Assembly: GCA_020465985.1 (NCBI GenBank)
Contig: JAANYP010002016.1
Location: 378,282-442,281 of the forward strand
Length of the DNA stretch: 64,000 nucleotides
Direction: 5' to 3'
Origin: Centrapalus pauciflorus
Taxonomy: Eukaryota; Streptophyta; Magnoliopsida; Asterales; Asteraceae
How positions within the stretch are numbered: the first letter of the stretch is position 1; every line of letters starts with the position of its first letter. Shown in pieces: positions 1 to 9,798 of the stretch. A program made the translations under genes and the position numbers. The notes under the pieces were generated by a model that was given only the letters and a program-made list of their open reading frames with translations, searched no databases and was not told where the DNA came from.

Positions 1-1320
1 GTGGTCTGCTCTTCCCATTCATATCCATTGTCAGTGACTTCAACCATGAAGGCTCTAGCATTAGATTCCGGATGTGAGCTCCAGTCGTAGGTACCATCCA
101 GCTGTCTGTCTGATGTGACGTTTGATAATAGACCAGCTAGATTGGCTTGACCGGAAGATGAACTCGGAAGGTATCTCTGTTGAGACTGATTCTGAAACTG
201 TCCATGATGCTGATTCTGTCCTTGGTAAGCATCTACCTTCGGTCTCTGACATTCTCTGGCGAAGTGTCCCAGACCTTGACAATTGTAGCATTTGACTTTG
301 GATTTATCAAAGCCAATCCCCTTATTATTCATACTCAGATTCCTCCCAGTCCGTTTCATGAATCATTTTACCCGTTGGGTTACCATGCCCAATTGCCATT
401 TGAGATCCATTTCCTCAAGATCGTCAGGATCTACCTGATCATAGTCTTCATCCCAGAGAGCAGGATCGTTTATTTTCCCCTGAACGCAGTTTCCATACGC
501 GGCCACAAATGACGCAAGCAAGTTCAAATGTTCTTCGACCGATTTAGCGCTCATGGGCATCTTAGAGTAGCCTTGAGATGTTGATGCCTGTGCTGCTTGA
601 GGTTGCTGTTCTTCCGATCTTCCCAACCCTAAGAACACTCTATTCAGTGTGTCATCAGTCTCCGATGGTGACGACGTTTCTCCGGTGAAAAACGCTGTGG
701 CAGCTGCGGCTGAAGGTTATGTTGATTTTCCAAAATACATGGCTGGATTTTGGACTTGTTCATAATCCGTTTCGGCCTTCAGTAGCTCGAAATGATACGC
801 CCGCAACGTTCCTACTATATCCTCCAATGATTGAGTATAGTACTTATCTTCATTAAGCTTAATGATGGCCACATACATCGCCCATTTCGCTGGTAAGGCA
901 TCAAGAAGCTTATTGTTCTTTTCTGTGTCATTATACTCAATGTCGTGACTTTCAAGCTCCGTCAACAGATGATAAAACCGGGTGATGGTATCGTCCAGCT
1001 GTTCATCCTTCAAAGCCTTGAAAATAGCAACCTGCTGTTTCAACAACTCCATGCGCTTCCTTCGAACCCTCGGATTACCCTCACACCTCTTTTCCAGTGA
1101 CTCCCAAAGCTCTTTAGATGTCTTTTGAGTGCGGAATGTGGGTAGTGTATCCTGAGGCAAAGCCATTCGAATAATCGAGAAAGCTCTGTTCTCGGCTTCA
1201 TATAGTTTCTTATCATCCTCCTTCATCATCTGATATGATAAGATTCTTTGACGGCCTTCAACTTCGGAGATAGGTGGAATGTATCCTTCGTCAATACATA
1301 CCCACATGCGCATGTCGTTG
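1..1320 (-). pseudogene. gag: Element A gag, main part (UBN2-like domain and CCHC knuckle), with nonsense mutations
   Basis: Gag forms the virus-like particle and binds element RNA. Read on the minus strand from 1320, the frame continues directly from the N-terminal exonless piece at 7292-7163. It has the copia gag pattern (DEGY, YQMMKEDDKKLYEAENRAFS, LWESLEKRCEGNPRVR, LLTELESHD, LDALPAKWAMYVA). A CCHC zinc knuckle CYNCQGLGHFAREC lies at about 290-250 with all four ligands intact. Two in-frame stops break it: one after MYFGKS near 717-720, and one near 363 where sister copies have a basic residue (AGG or similar) and this copy has TGA. The frame runs open beyond the left edge. This copy is therefore dead for Gag synthesis, although most of the sequence is preserved. 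Confidence 0.85.
1316..1320. repeat. Target-site duplication of element B (left copy, CGTTG)
   Basis: CGTTG lies directly left of the B LTR and is repeated at 7163-7167 directly right of it. The flanking gag reads continuously when one copy is removed, so this is a true insertion footprint. Confidence 0.95.
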
Positions 1321-1674
1321 TGTAATTGTGAAATCCCGTATATATTCAGCACCTCAATGATTTTCTCATCAAACACATGAAGAAAACAAGCTCAATAACT
1401 GTGTTTAATAAAGAAGAAGACAATATGAATGTTTGAATGCTTTTATGGAACAGTGACGGCTCTTAAGAATATTCAAATGTAGTCAACCGTGTATATCTCA
1501 AATGTAACCCTAGGAGCCTTTTTATAGGCTCCTTTAATTAAGTTACAACACTTGGCAACAATGGCCCCTACACTTTTACATAGACATGAAATACATAGAA
1601 ATAAATACAAGACAAATTACAATGAAAATAAATATTACAAAATAACTCCTAGGATCGAAATAATAAATCTAACA
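1321..1674 (-). repeat. Element B 3' LTR
   Basis: 354 bp, TG...CA, aligned without gaps to 6809-7162 with four substitutions. In minus sense it starts TGTTAGATTTATTA directly after the PPT. It contains a TATA-like CCTATAAAAAGG on the minus strand (plus-strand tttttataggctcc near 1518). Confidence 0.95.
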
Positions 1675-1701
1675 ATCTCCCCCTTTTCGATCACTTAGGA
1701 G
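1646..1701. other. Inverted repeat enclosing the LTR/PPT junction of element B
   Basis: Left arm CTCCTAG-GATCGAAA (1646-1660, inside the LTR) and right arm TTTCGATC-AC-TTAGGAG (1685-1701, inside the element) pair over 8 + 6 bp with one small asymmetric bulge. The 24-nt loop holds the first U3 bases and most of the PPT. The same geometry occurs at 10335-10394, 26675-26721, 41601-41645 and 48531-48589. Confidence 0.8.
1675..1690 (-). promoter_or_regulatory. Element B polypurine tract
   Basis: The minus strand reads TCGAAAAGGGGGAGAT immediately before the 3' LTR. This is the plus-strand DNA primer site made by RNase H. It begins directly at the ORF3 stop codon (TGA at 1691-1693) and lies in the loop and right arm of the inverted repeat 1646-1701. 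Confidence 0.92.
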
Positions 1702-3703
1702 GTCCTGGAACGCGGGCATGATCTGTGGATTCACGAAGACCAAGTATGACGTCGAATCGTCTGGTTACTTGTCTTGTATGTAGCCGCTCGTTCAGGTAGT
1801 CTATGCCGCTGAGTGTATTCTGTATCTCCGTAGGTGAGCATCTCTGTTCAGGATCTGGTTGAGCATCATAATCTTGTACTTTCTTTGTGAGAGCAGCTCG
1901 AACCAGTCGAAGTGTACCATCGGAATAGCAAGGTAGATCCTCAAAGCGCATATACCTTTTGTAGCCCTAGTGGTTCACATAAATAACACCCGGATCTCCT
2001 TTAAGTATCACTCTGTAGGCCGGGTGGTGGGCTAGGAGAAAGCTGTCTTGTTCCAGTGCACGTAGTCCTACCTTAACCAAAGCACTTTCGATCGCCATCT
2101 GAAAATCTCTTACGCACATTATTATCGATCGGCGATTCATGCTTCGTACTAGGGCTCCTAGTGCGGTCATGTGCGATAGACGTTTCTTGATGCGATGTTT
2201 CAGAGTATTGTGAAGGAATTCAACGTCATCCGCACTTATGAAGTCAAGATCATTCTCGAAGATGTCATCTCCCGTCCCATCTTCTCTTTCCACTTGGTAG
2301 GATGGATAGAAGACTCTGGCTCTTTTGCACATCGTGATTGTCTTGAGCTTTTTGATCTTTGACTTCGACACCTTAGACCTTTGTTCCCGGAGCATCAATT
2401 GGTAGTATTCAGCCTGTTCAGCTTTGGAGACATTTGTAAGTTCCATGAGAAGGCGTCTGCTGAAGGCTCCAGGCTTCTTTCTGAAAACCATCTTGAACCT
2501 TTCTTCAAGATATGGATTTTGAAACTTTTCCGGGGGAAAGTTCTGCAGAAATTCTTTCAGGCCTTGAACGGGGGGTTCTTCGAGTTCAGATTTTTTGGCT
2601 TCAAGAAGCTTTATAATTGTCCCCCGCCGTTCTTGACGCATTTGGTCTTTTTCTTCCTGCGGCAGTGTACGAACTTTTCCTTTGGTGTAGTGGTCTACCC
2701 AGAATAAATCGTCTTTTCTGTACACTCCAGGACCCTCCGGAGTCTCATCGAAGCAGTCAACCCTTTTTGTTGGGGAGGGACCTGAGCGTTGGGTTTGTTG
2801 GACTGGTGGAGGGCTTGGGGATCTTGGTGGGCTGACTGTAATGTGGGATTCTTTTAGTGATGGGGGAGCTTGGATGGATGAGAGTATGTCTTCCTGTTGG
2901 GCTCTGGGTGGTGAATTCAGGAAATCGAAGGAAGAGGATGAGGATTTTTTGGTTGGAGAATCAGGTTCAGGCTTAGGAGTTAAAAGTGGTTGGTTGTCCT
3001 CGGTATCAGAATCTGAATCAGAAACTAATATGATTTCAACCTTCTCGTGTGGCTCCTCAAATTCTACCATGGCTGTCATTGGATCCAGTGGAGCTGGACC
3101 CTCGACCATCGGCTCGTCTTCTATTAGCATGTACTCCTGAGCCTCTTGTGACTTTTCCCCCGACCCCTGAAATTCAGACCCCTCGGCGGTCTCTGCTCCC
3201 CCTATACCCAGCATGGGCTCCTCAAATTGTACTTTTCTGCGCTTCTCCCCCTCATGACGATCAGGGTCGTCCTGGTCGTCATGTTTTCTTTTGGGGGCTT
3301 CGGCCTGAGTGCGGCACTGAAGATCTATAACCGCCGACTCAAGGCGATCCATCCTTGAGTTTAGCTGGTCTTGGACTTGAATGATTAGGCGATTAAGTGC
3401 GTCCAGTTTGTCAGAGAGATCTTCCTCTAAAGTGGGTACTCTAGAAGAATAACTCTCGTTAAGTTCTTCATAATGAAAAGAAATTTCTTTATCTTTACGC
3501 GCAACACGTTTCTCATTTTCTTGGTTTAAAACTTCTTTTGATGACTCAAAAAAGAAAGATTTAATATCGGCTCCCATATAATTCATGTCATAAAATACAG
3601 GTAAGACATTTTGTGCTTTTTCCAAATATTTAGGATTTTTAAAACTAATTCCCTGTTTAGAATGGTAAAACCTAGTTTCTTTGGGCTGATTTAAATGGAT
3701 AGT
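1691..3703 (-). CDS. Element B ORF3 region, in the same frame as gag (two in-frame stops)
   Basis: The frame open from gag continues past a TAA at 3704-3706. It runs through a typical gag C-terminal stretch (NPKYLEKAQNVLPVFYD... to about 3450), then passes without a pol into ORF3. ORF3 here has a coiled coil (DKLDALNRLIIQVQDQL), a basic patch (KRKHDD, HEGEKRRK), an acidic, Ser/Pro-rich stretch with SDSDSDTED, and a C-terminal domain of about 250 residues (VDCFDETPEGPGVY to the end). A TAG at 1967-1969 would end it, but the frame continues a further 91 codons to TGA at 1691. The basic patch and the C-terminal part (VRDFQMAIESAL, compare VQDLQIGVERGM) match element M ORF3. The function is unknown. 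The N-terminal globular domain of other ORF3 copies is missing here. Confidence 0.75.
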
Positions 3704-5702
3704 TTATTCTGTTTGACCCCTTTTCAAAAATGCATCGTCAAGGGTCTTTATTCTTGCGTACAAACTTATCCTTTCTTCTTCAATCATTTTGTATTTTTCT
3801 AAACTGTCTATATTTTCCATATTTACCACATCTAATTGTTTTGTAAGAACAGAAATTTCTTCTTTTAACGAGAGTTTTTCTTTTGAAAGGGTTTCCATGC
3901 AAGATTCAAGGTATATATTCCTATCCTGAACATCTACTTTTTCTATCAACATTTGTTTTATAACATTATGATTAGTTAACCATTTTGCATGATATAATTC
4001 AGATGATTCTTTCAGAATATGAGCTTGATGTTCAGCCTGTACACACTTTGCAGTTTCAGCTTTTAATCTATCTTGTAGATCAAGTATTTGTGTGTGTAGT
4101 GTACATTCATTATCTACAAATAATTTATTTACATGTGCAGGAATGTAATAGGAATATACCTCACTGGACTCTGAACCGGATGTGGAGCATTCGGGATCGT
4201 CGGTTGTAGTCATCAGACATGCTGGTGGATGTTTCATTGTCTCCCCCTCAGCAGCAGTGTCTGAATTTGCAGCAGTGACATCAGTACAAATCTCCAACCC
4301 CTGACGATCAACCATATAGCAATTCTTGCCCTTTTCATCCTCGTCGTCTGAATCTTCAGCATCCCAGTAGTCCTCCTGGGCGACGAGGGCCAACGCATCC
4401 GATTTCTTCTTTGCAGCCTCGAGCTTTCTTTCGTAATACGCAACGTCTCTCTCAAAATTGTTCTTGCATTCCCTAGCAAAGTGGCCCGGTTTGCCACATT
4501 TGTAGCAGAGACGTTCATCAGTGGCCTTTGGCTCGTCTGCTCTTGGTTTCTCCTCTCTTCTTTCCGCCGGCCTTTTGTCGGCCCGGCGGTGCTCACGGCT
4601 ATCATCACGCCTTCTGTCCCGGCGGTCATCCCGACGATCATCCCTTCGATCGTCCCGCCTGTCATCTCTCCTGTCATCTCTCCTGTCGTCTCGCCTTTCG
4701 TCACGCCTTTCATAACGGCGATCATCGCGATAGTCGCGTCTGTCATCATACCGGCGATCATCCCTGTCATCCCTGCGGTAGTCATCTCTGCGATAGTCAT
4801 CGCGGCGGTCATCCCTCCTGTCATCTGAGTACCTCCGAGGACCAGTGTCATATCGGAGTTGGTTGTTGGTCTTGTTGGAGAACCGTCGTTGTTGGAGACG
4901 GTTGGTCCACAAGGCAATCTGTTCTTGGATCGTGGCTTCCTCCTCATCATAGACCTCACGAGGAGGAGAAGCATACCTGTACTGAGATGATGAAGAACCA
5001 GGAGCAAAAGATGGTGTTGAAATTTGCGTGTTGGTGATCAAGGCTAGGGAATCATTTGGTTTCAACCCTGTGTTGGCTGATAGCAGTAGAGAGGCCAATT
5101 GATTTGCCATCAGCTTCTGTTGATCCACATCCCCTTGATATTTCTTAAGCTCCTTAAAGACGACATTTATGGATACCTCAGGAATGTTCAGAACTCTTTT
5201 TGTTGCCCTACATGCAAGCTGCCACTCGGGGGCTAAGGCGGCAAAGAATTGGATGTTTATGTCATCCCGATCCTTCTTGATGTGCAGTTTATTCAATTCG
5301 TTAAGGACTGCACAAAACCTGGTAAACGTGGATTGCAGAGATTCCCCGTCGTTGGCGCGGAATTCTGAAAACTTTGCCTTCGCCTCTTCAATTTTGGCAC
5401 GATCATCAAGATCTGCCCCCAGCATTTGGATTTCCAGCTCGTCCCACATTTCTTTTGCAGACATTTTACTGTCTACACCTACCAAAATATCAGTGGGGAG
5501 GGTCAGGAGGATCAGCCTCGGGTCTGGCAGCAATCTCTCTATAGTAGATGACGGGTCCTTCGGATATTGATTGAAGCATCAGATTCCCGAGAGGTTGCAT
5601 TCCAACGAATTTCAGGAACCGGGCTTTCCATTGTTCGTACTCATCAGGATAGAGAACAGGTGGTCTGTTCTCAGATCCGAGTACAAGAGCTTCACGAGAC
5701 AT
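3704..5702 (-). CDS. gag: Element B gag with UBN2-like domain, Arg-Asp repeat, CCHC knuckle and coiled coil (one frameshift)
   Basis: Gag starts at MSREALVLGSENRPPVLYP (5702) and runs 70 codons. It then needs a frame change near 5490-5533 to continue as a 609-codon frame (TLPTDILVGVDSKMSAKEMWDELE). The usual 20-odd residues between the two parts are missing, so a small out-of-frame deletion is likely. Domains follow in order: UBN2-type capsid region (to about residue 170 of the long frame), a stretch at about 4835-4590 made mostly of RRDD, RDDR and YRDD units, the knuckle CYKCGKPGHFAREC at about 4510-4470, an acidic linker, and a long coiled coil to the TAA at 3704. A long coiled-coil gag C-terminus is a Sirevirus habit. 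The Arg-Asp tract could bind RNA or drive condensation, but that is inference. Confidence 0.85.
4590..4835 (-). repeat. Degenerate trinucleotide/12-bp repeat encoding Arg-Asp (RRDD) units
   Basis: Codons CGG/CGA/AGA and GAT/GAC alternate in a near-tandem array. On the plus strand it reads as runs of gtcatc, gatcatcc and cgtc. Long plus-strand open frames in this interval are by-products of the repeat. Such arrays change length readily by slippage. Confidence 0.85.
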
Positions 5703-5787
5703 TATGACTATTGGTGCTGATTAAGAATATGGAGATCTTAGAGGTGGAAACTGAACACAGATGGGTTGGACTGAAACCAGAGTGTTC

Positions 5788-6390
5788 TGAATTCGGATGC
5801 TTGAGTTCAGATGAACAGTGATTCGGATGGAGGAACCGAATTCGGATGGATCGAATTCGGATGAAGTGATTTCGGATGAATAGTGGGTCGGATGGGTTGA
5901 TTTTGGATGACTCTACTTCGGATGTGCCAATTTCGGATGAATAGTAATCCGGATGAAGGTCCTAATTCGGATGAGTGTCCTAATTCGGATGAACAGTTGT
6001 ACTTGGGGGAATCAAAGTCGGATGACCTAAGTTCGGATGGACCTATGGACCGAATTTGGATGAACCGAATTCGGATGAACAGTGAAATGGCCGAAATATG
6101 ATGGTTCCGAAATAGGAACAGAGGAAGGACCGAATTCGGATGGTCCGAAATGGTGTGGTCCGATTTTAAAAAAAAAATTAAGAACAAGTCCCAATCAGTG
6201 AAAAATGGAAAGTCTTTCCTGAACTTCGGATGGTCCGAAGTTCGGATTGGACCGAATTGGGGTCCGAAATTGACTTATGGGGTGTCCGAAATTCACCTAA
6301 GTATGGTCCGAATTAGGATAATTGTGGGGTCCGAATTTGGTGCCTATGTGGTCCGAAATGCTACAGTATGTAATCCGAAATACAGCAGGT
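5788..6390. repeat. Element B leader: clustered TTCGGATG / GTCCGAA words
   Basis: By eye, CGGATG occurs about 16 times between 5790 and 6235, mostly as (A)ATTCGGATG(A/G). The reverse-type word GTCCGAA recurs between about 6130 and 6385. Spacing is irregular (roughly 12-40 bp), so it is a word cluster and not a clean tandem array. It lies between the PBS and the gag start, in the region expected to form the 5' untranslated leader. Confidence 0.8.
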
Positions 6391-6790
6391 TTTTACGTTT
6401 TTCTAAGGCAGAAAAGACAGAATTCGATTTTTATCAGTTTTAATGCCTAAAAACAGTTCTAAAAGATTTATAAACTATTTTAAACACTTTTGGTGATTTA
6501 AACCAACCTAGAAAACACTTAAAACTAGCATGAACACATGAAAAACCCACTTAAAAAACCCATATTTTCAAGCTTCAAAATGGTCGATTCTTGATGATTT
6601 TAACAAAGATATGGAAGTAAATGAGTTTAAAATCAGTATATAATGATAATGTGATGTTTATAGAACCATTGTAACACAAGAAGCTCGAAAAACCATGAAA
6701 AATGAAGATCTAACCGGTTGAATATTGAAGAACACGAAGAACATGAACAACCCAGCAGAACCCGTAAGTAATCAGTTGAAATCCACCCCT
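6391..6790 (-). other. Element B leader, distal part
   Basis: AT-rich DNA between the word cluster and the PBS. I see no ORF or clear motif. It would hold dimerisation or packaging signals, but none can be identified by eye. Confidence 0.6.
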
Positions 6791-6794
6791 CTGA

Positions 6795-6806
6795 GCTCTG
6801 ATACCA
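6795..6806 (-). promoter_or_regulatory. Element B primer-binding site
   Basis: The minus strand reads TGGTATCAGAGC two bases after the 5' LTR end. This is complementary to the 3' end of plant initiator tRNA-Met, which primes minus-strand DNA synthesis. Confidence 0.95.
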
Positions 6807-6808
6807 AT

Positions 6809-7162
6809 TGTAAATGTGAAATCCCGTATATATTCAGCACCTCAATGATTTTCTCATCAAACACATGAAGAAAACAAGCTCAATAAATGTGTTTAATAAA
6901 GAAGAAGACAATATGAATGTTTGAATGCTTTTATGGAACAGTGGCGGCTCTTAAGAATATTCAAATGTAGTCAACCGTGTATATCTCAAAAGTAACCCTA
7001 GGAGCCTTTTTATAGGCTCCTTTAATTAAGTTACAACACTTGGCAACAATGGCCCCTACACTTTTACATAGACATGAAATACATAGAAATAAATACAAGA
7101 CAAATTACAATGAAAATAAATATTACAAAATAACTCCTAGGATCGAAATAATAAATCTAACA
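6809..7162 (-). repeat. Element B 5' LTR
   Basis: Same 354-bp length as 1321-1674, with four base differences. Promoter and transcription start for the element should lie here. Confidence 0.95.
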
Positions 7163-7292
7163 CGTTGAAACGCACAAAATCGGCAAACCGATCTTTCCAC
7201 CAATAGTAGTCTTCGAGTTTCATCAGCTTAGGCGGAGTATTAGCATTTCCGACCTCATGATCCATTTCTAGAAACTTTTGAAGATTTGACAT
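7163..7292 (-). pseudogene. gag: Element A gag, N-terminal piece
   Basis: The ATG at 7292-7290 opens MSNLQKFLEMDHEVGNAN, PPKLMKLEDYYWWKDRF and ADFVRFN, then stops at the B insertion. It joins to DMRMWVCIDEG at 1320 in the same frame. The element E gag at 16117 has the near-identical start MTSLQKFIEIDHEVG, which supports this start codon. The first five bases of this piece are the right copy of the B target duplication. Confidence 0.9.
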
Positions 7293-7933
7293 CGTTTCAA
7301 AAGTAATTGAATTGAACTTAATATATTTAATTCGAAACTAATTGAAGTTAATTCTTTCGACTTTAGATAGATTCGAATATAATTAAATTTAAATTTATTT
7401 GGGATTAAATTCGATTAAGTTTTGTAATTCAATTAAATTCGAAATTGATGACAGATTCGAAAGTCTCCAAACTCGAAGGTCAAGATAAACTCGAATGCCC
7501 TGCAGTTTCGAAACACCCTGTTCGACTATTGTCCAAACTCGAAGCAAACTCGAATCACAGCAAACTCGAGAATCCTAATCGAATTTAGCACAAACTCGAA
7601 GTAAACTCGAAACACTCTTTATCAAACTCGAAAGGAGCGGATTTTGGTTAGACTCGAGACTAAGTAAAACCCTAATTACTCCTAACAGATTCGAGCGACG
7701 CAAACTCGAAAAACGGCTAATACTTCGATTTCTTAACGTTTTGCAGATTAAATCAATATTTTTACAACGAAAAATATTGATTTCGATCAAAAACGTGAAG
7801 AACACGAAGTATTTCCCGGATGACAATTTGCTAAGCTCGAAAAACACGAAAACCACGAACTTGAGAGGATAACCGTCCAAAAGCGTCAAGAAACCTAGGA
7901 TGTATCTCTATGAACACGAAGAACAACCCCGCT
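7293..7933 (-). other. Element A leader, rich in CTCGAA/TTCGAA words
   Basis: The untranslated region between PBS and gag. AACTCGAA and TTCGAA recur many times between about 7440 and 7700 (for example near 7470, 7485, 7540 and 7550). No ORF of note. Confidence 0.65.
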
Positions 7934-7934
7934 G

Positions 7935-7946
7935 TCTCTGATACCC
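7935..7946 (-). promoter_or_regulatory. Element A primer-binding site (one mismatch)
   Basis: The minus strand reads GGGGTATCAGAG where the consensus is TGGTATCAGAG. It starts two bases from the LTR, as in elements B and E. Confidence 0.85.
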
Positions 7947-7948
7947 CT

Positions 7949-8592
7949 TGTAAGGTCTACACAACACGGGTCTATCTAGACGCGAGACCGTCCACGAGTG
8001 CGGAATCCTCGTTAACGGGTTGACGGTAACAACTCTCACTAGGAACAGGGAGACTATCAAAAAGCTGTACGAACTACGACGGACGCACCCACGAATTGAT
8101 TCTCTCCGAAACAACAGTAAAACTAATGATAAACTCGAAATCGCCTTTTGCTTAATCTCTCTCGAATTCTGCAAAAAGTCCATTAATGATTCGAGTCTAT
8201 CCCTAATTATAAAGGCTAATTCGAGTCTGCCATGGGCCAAACTCGAATCAGGCCCAAGGCCCATTCGAGTTTGTCCCCTCTGACACTCTCGAATCTGCCT
8301 ACTGGAACACATTCGAATCTGCTATAGATTCGAATCTGATTAACTTGTGAATTCGAATTTAACCTAAATTCGACTTTCACATATTAAACCTGTATTTGAA
8401 ACTTATGTTTTTAACTTATGTTTGATTTTATCTTTGATCTTTATGTTTGAACTTCTTGTAATACATTACGTTAAGTTCGAACATACAATCGATAATAATT
8501 ATCAAACATATATAAACATATATATCAAACACTTGCTAATACCACAATGTTGGATCACTTAGACTGCTATCGTCACACAGGTTGTACAAACA
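7949..8592 (-). repeat. Element A 5' LTR
   Basis: About 644 bp from TGTAAGGTC to TACAAACA. It shares its plus-strand left end (gagtgcggaatcctcgtt) and right end (gactgctatcgtcacacagg) with the D, E, H and N LTRs but is diverged in the middle. It contains scattered TTCGAA and TTCGAG words. Confidence 0.85.
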
Positions 8593-9798
8593 ATACCCCA
8601 CCACTATGCCTAGAACTTAGATGGCTTATGTTCGTTCGAACTTAGGGTTCCACGAACTTAAACCCAAATTTTGAAAAACTTTGAAAAATTTTCAACTTTT
8701 GCAACTTTTTCAACTTTACGTAAGTTTTTCAACATTACGAAACCCTTCACACTAAGCAAACAGATTATCATGCAATTTCTGTTTTTCCAACTATCATGCA
8801 TCCTAGTAGTTGACCTCGATCCTCTTTATTTAAACTTTACCTAGAAAACTAAAAATTAAATAAAATACAATAAAGTAAAATAGAATTAAAATAAACTAAT
8901 GAAAAAAAACTATAAATAAGTTGCAAGAAGAAAATAAACACACTAACTATTTTTGCGAGAGAGTCTTAGACGGTTCAATCAGATAGCAATACCAACTCAC
9001 TTTCGGTGTTGCACTTTCACACTTTGGAATTTTTTGATTCCCTTTATTGTTTGTTGTAACATACATACCATGTCGATTGTGGGTATGTTTGTCCACTTAA
9101 ACACTCAACACTTAGAATTTTTCTTTGGCCTTTTTATTTATCAAGAAATCACCTTACGAGTCTCACACTTAGACATAATTATGTGATCAAGATAGACATA
9201 CAATCATTATGACTTTTTGGTATTTTCAAATCATCTTTAAAAGACAAACTTCGGTCACAATTCTGTATTTACATACAACAGAGTGTCTTAGTTTGTCTTA
9301 CAGTAGAGCATACTTCTTGCATTTTCGACAAGACATCGGTGACAGGTCTGTAAACGTACAACAAAGCGACATATCTTGCTATATTGAGTCGAAACAACGG
9401 TGACAGGTCTGTACTTACGTACAACAAAGACACATGTCTTGACTCTCTACACATTTCATGTTTGCTCTTTTTTTTTAAAGATGTATTTTGATGAAACGGT
9501 AGATCCCCCAGACTGATTTGCATACCTCATTCATAATTTTTGTATAAGAGCCTCTAACACAGAAATTAAGACCTTTTTGTCATACGTCTAAATTACTTAC
9601 CCATATGACAATTTCTTGATTGTTTTATTAGCTTTTAGAAAAACCTTCATGTTTTATATCTACCGACATATCAGACTATGAACATGTATATCACTTTGAT
9701 TTTATAGTGCATTATGTGTGAAAGTTTAACACTTAGAGTTTGTTAGACTGTGCTAATTTTCATTATGTTAAACCTTGAACTCTAAGACTTCTCTCTTT
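8593..9798 (-). mobile_element. Element C: spacer remnant of an older copia element
   Basis: Noncoding DNA colinear with the pol-ORF3 spacers of D (13430-13994 plus 17289-17770) and N (52230-53350). It shares the cacactaagca...tcatgcaatttctgttttt stretch, the gcgagaGAGTC motif, and the repeated GTCTGTA...ACGTACAACAAAG units (about 9260, 9346, 9407). It is cut on the left by the element A LTR and on the right by the element D LTR. Its coding parts are not in the window. Confidence 0.75.

Larger units (their letters stand above)
1321..7162 (-). mobile_element. Element B: young non-autonomous LTR retrotransposon with gag-ORF3 and no pol (TR-GAG-like)
   Basis: Two 354-bp LTRs (1321-1674 and 6809-7162), each beginning TG and ending CA, differ at only four positions by my alignment. 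They are flanked by the 5-bp duplication CGTTG. In element sense the order is 5' LTR, PBS (TGGTATCAGAGC, complementary to initiator tRNA-Met), a leader packed with TTCGGATG words, gag, ORF3, PPT (AAAAGGGGGAGAT), 3' LTR. No protease, integrase, RT or RNase H is present anywhere between the LTRs. It must therefore borrow enzymes from an autonomous relative. Its ORF3 resembles that of element M (shared KRKHD and HEGEKRR motifs), so an M-like element is the probable helper. About 1.1 percent LTR divergence implies an insertion within roughly half a million years if a usual plant LTR rate is assumed. Confidence 0.93.
1..8592 (-). mobile_element. Element A: 5' portion of a Sirevirus-like Ty1/copia retrotransposon (continues past the left edge)
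   Basis: Reading right to left, the element has a 5' LTR (8592-7949), a PBS, a leader, and a gag that runs off the left edge. Gag is interrupted by element B at 1321-7162, and joining the flanks minus one copy of the 5-bp duplication restores the gag frame exactly. The LTR belongs to the same family as those of E and N (shared start TGTAAGGT, shared end GTCACACAGG...AACA). Its right neighbour, 8593 onward, is the spacer of another copia, so A itself landed inside older copia DNA. Pol is not in the window. Confidence 0.85.

Noticed and set aside
2381..3330. Plus-strand ORFs of 72-108 codons opposite B ORF3
   Set aside because: They are low-complexity shadows of the acidic Ser/Pro-rich ORF3 coding strand.
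4481..5037. Three overlapping plus-strand open frames rich in Ser/Arg, Ile/Pro or His
   Set aside because: They are the reverse reading of the Arg-Asp codon repeat in B gag. Gag domains on the minus strand explain the interval.
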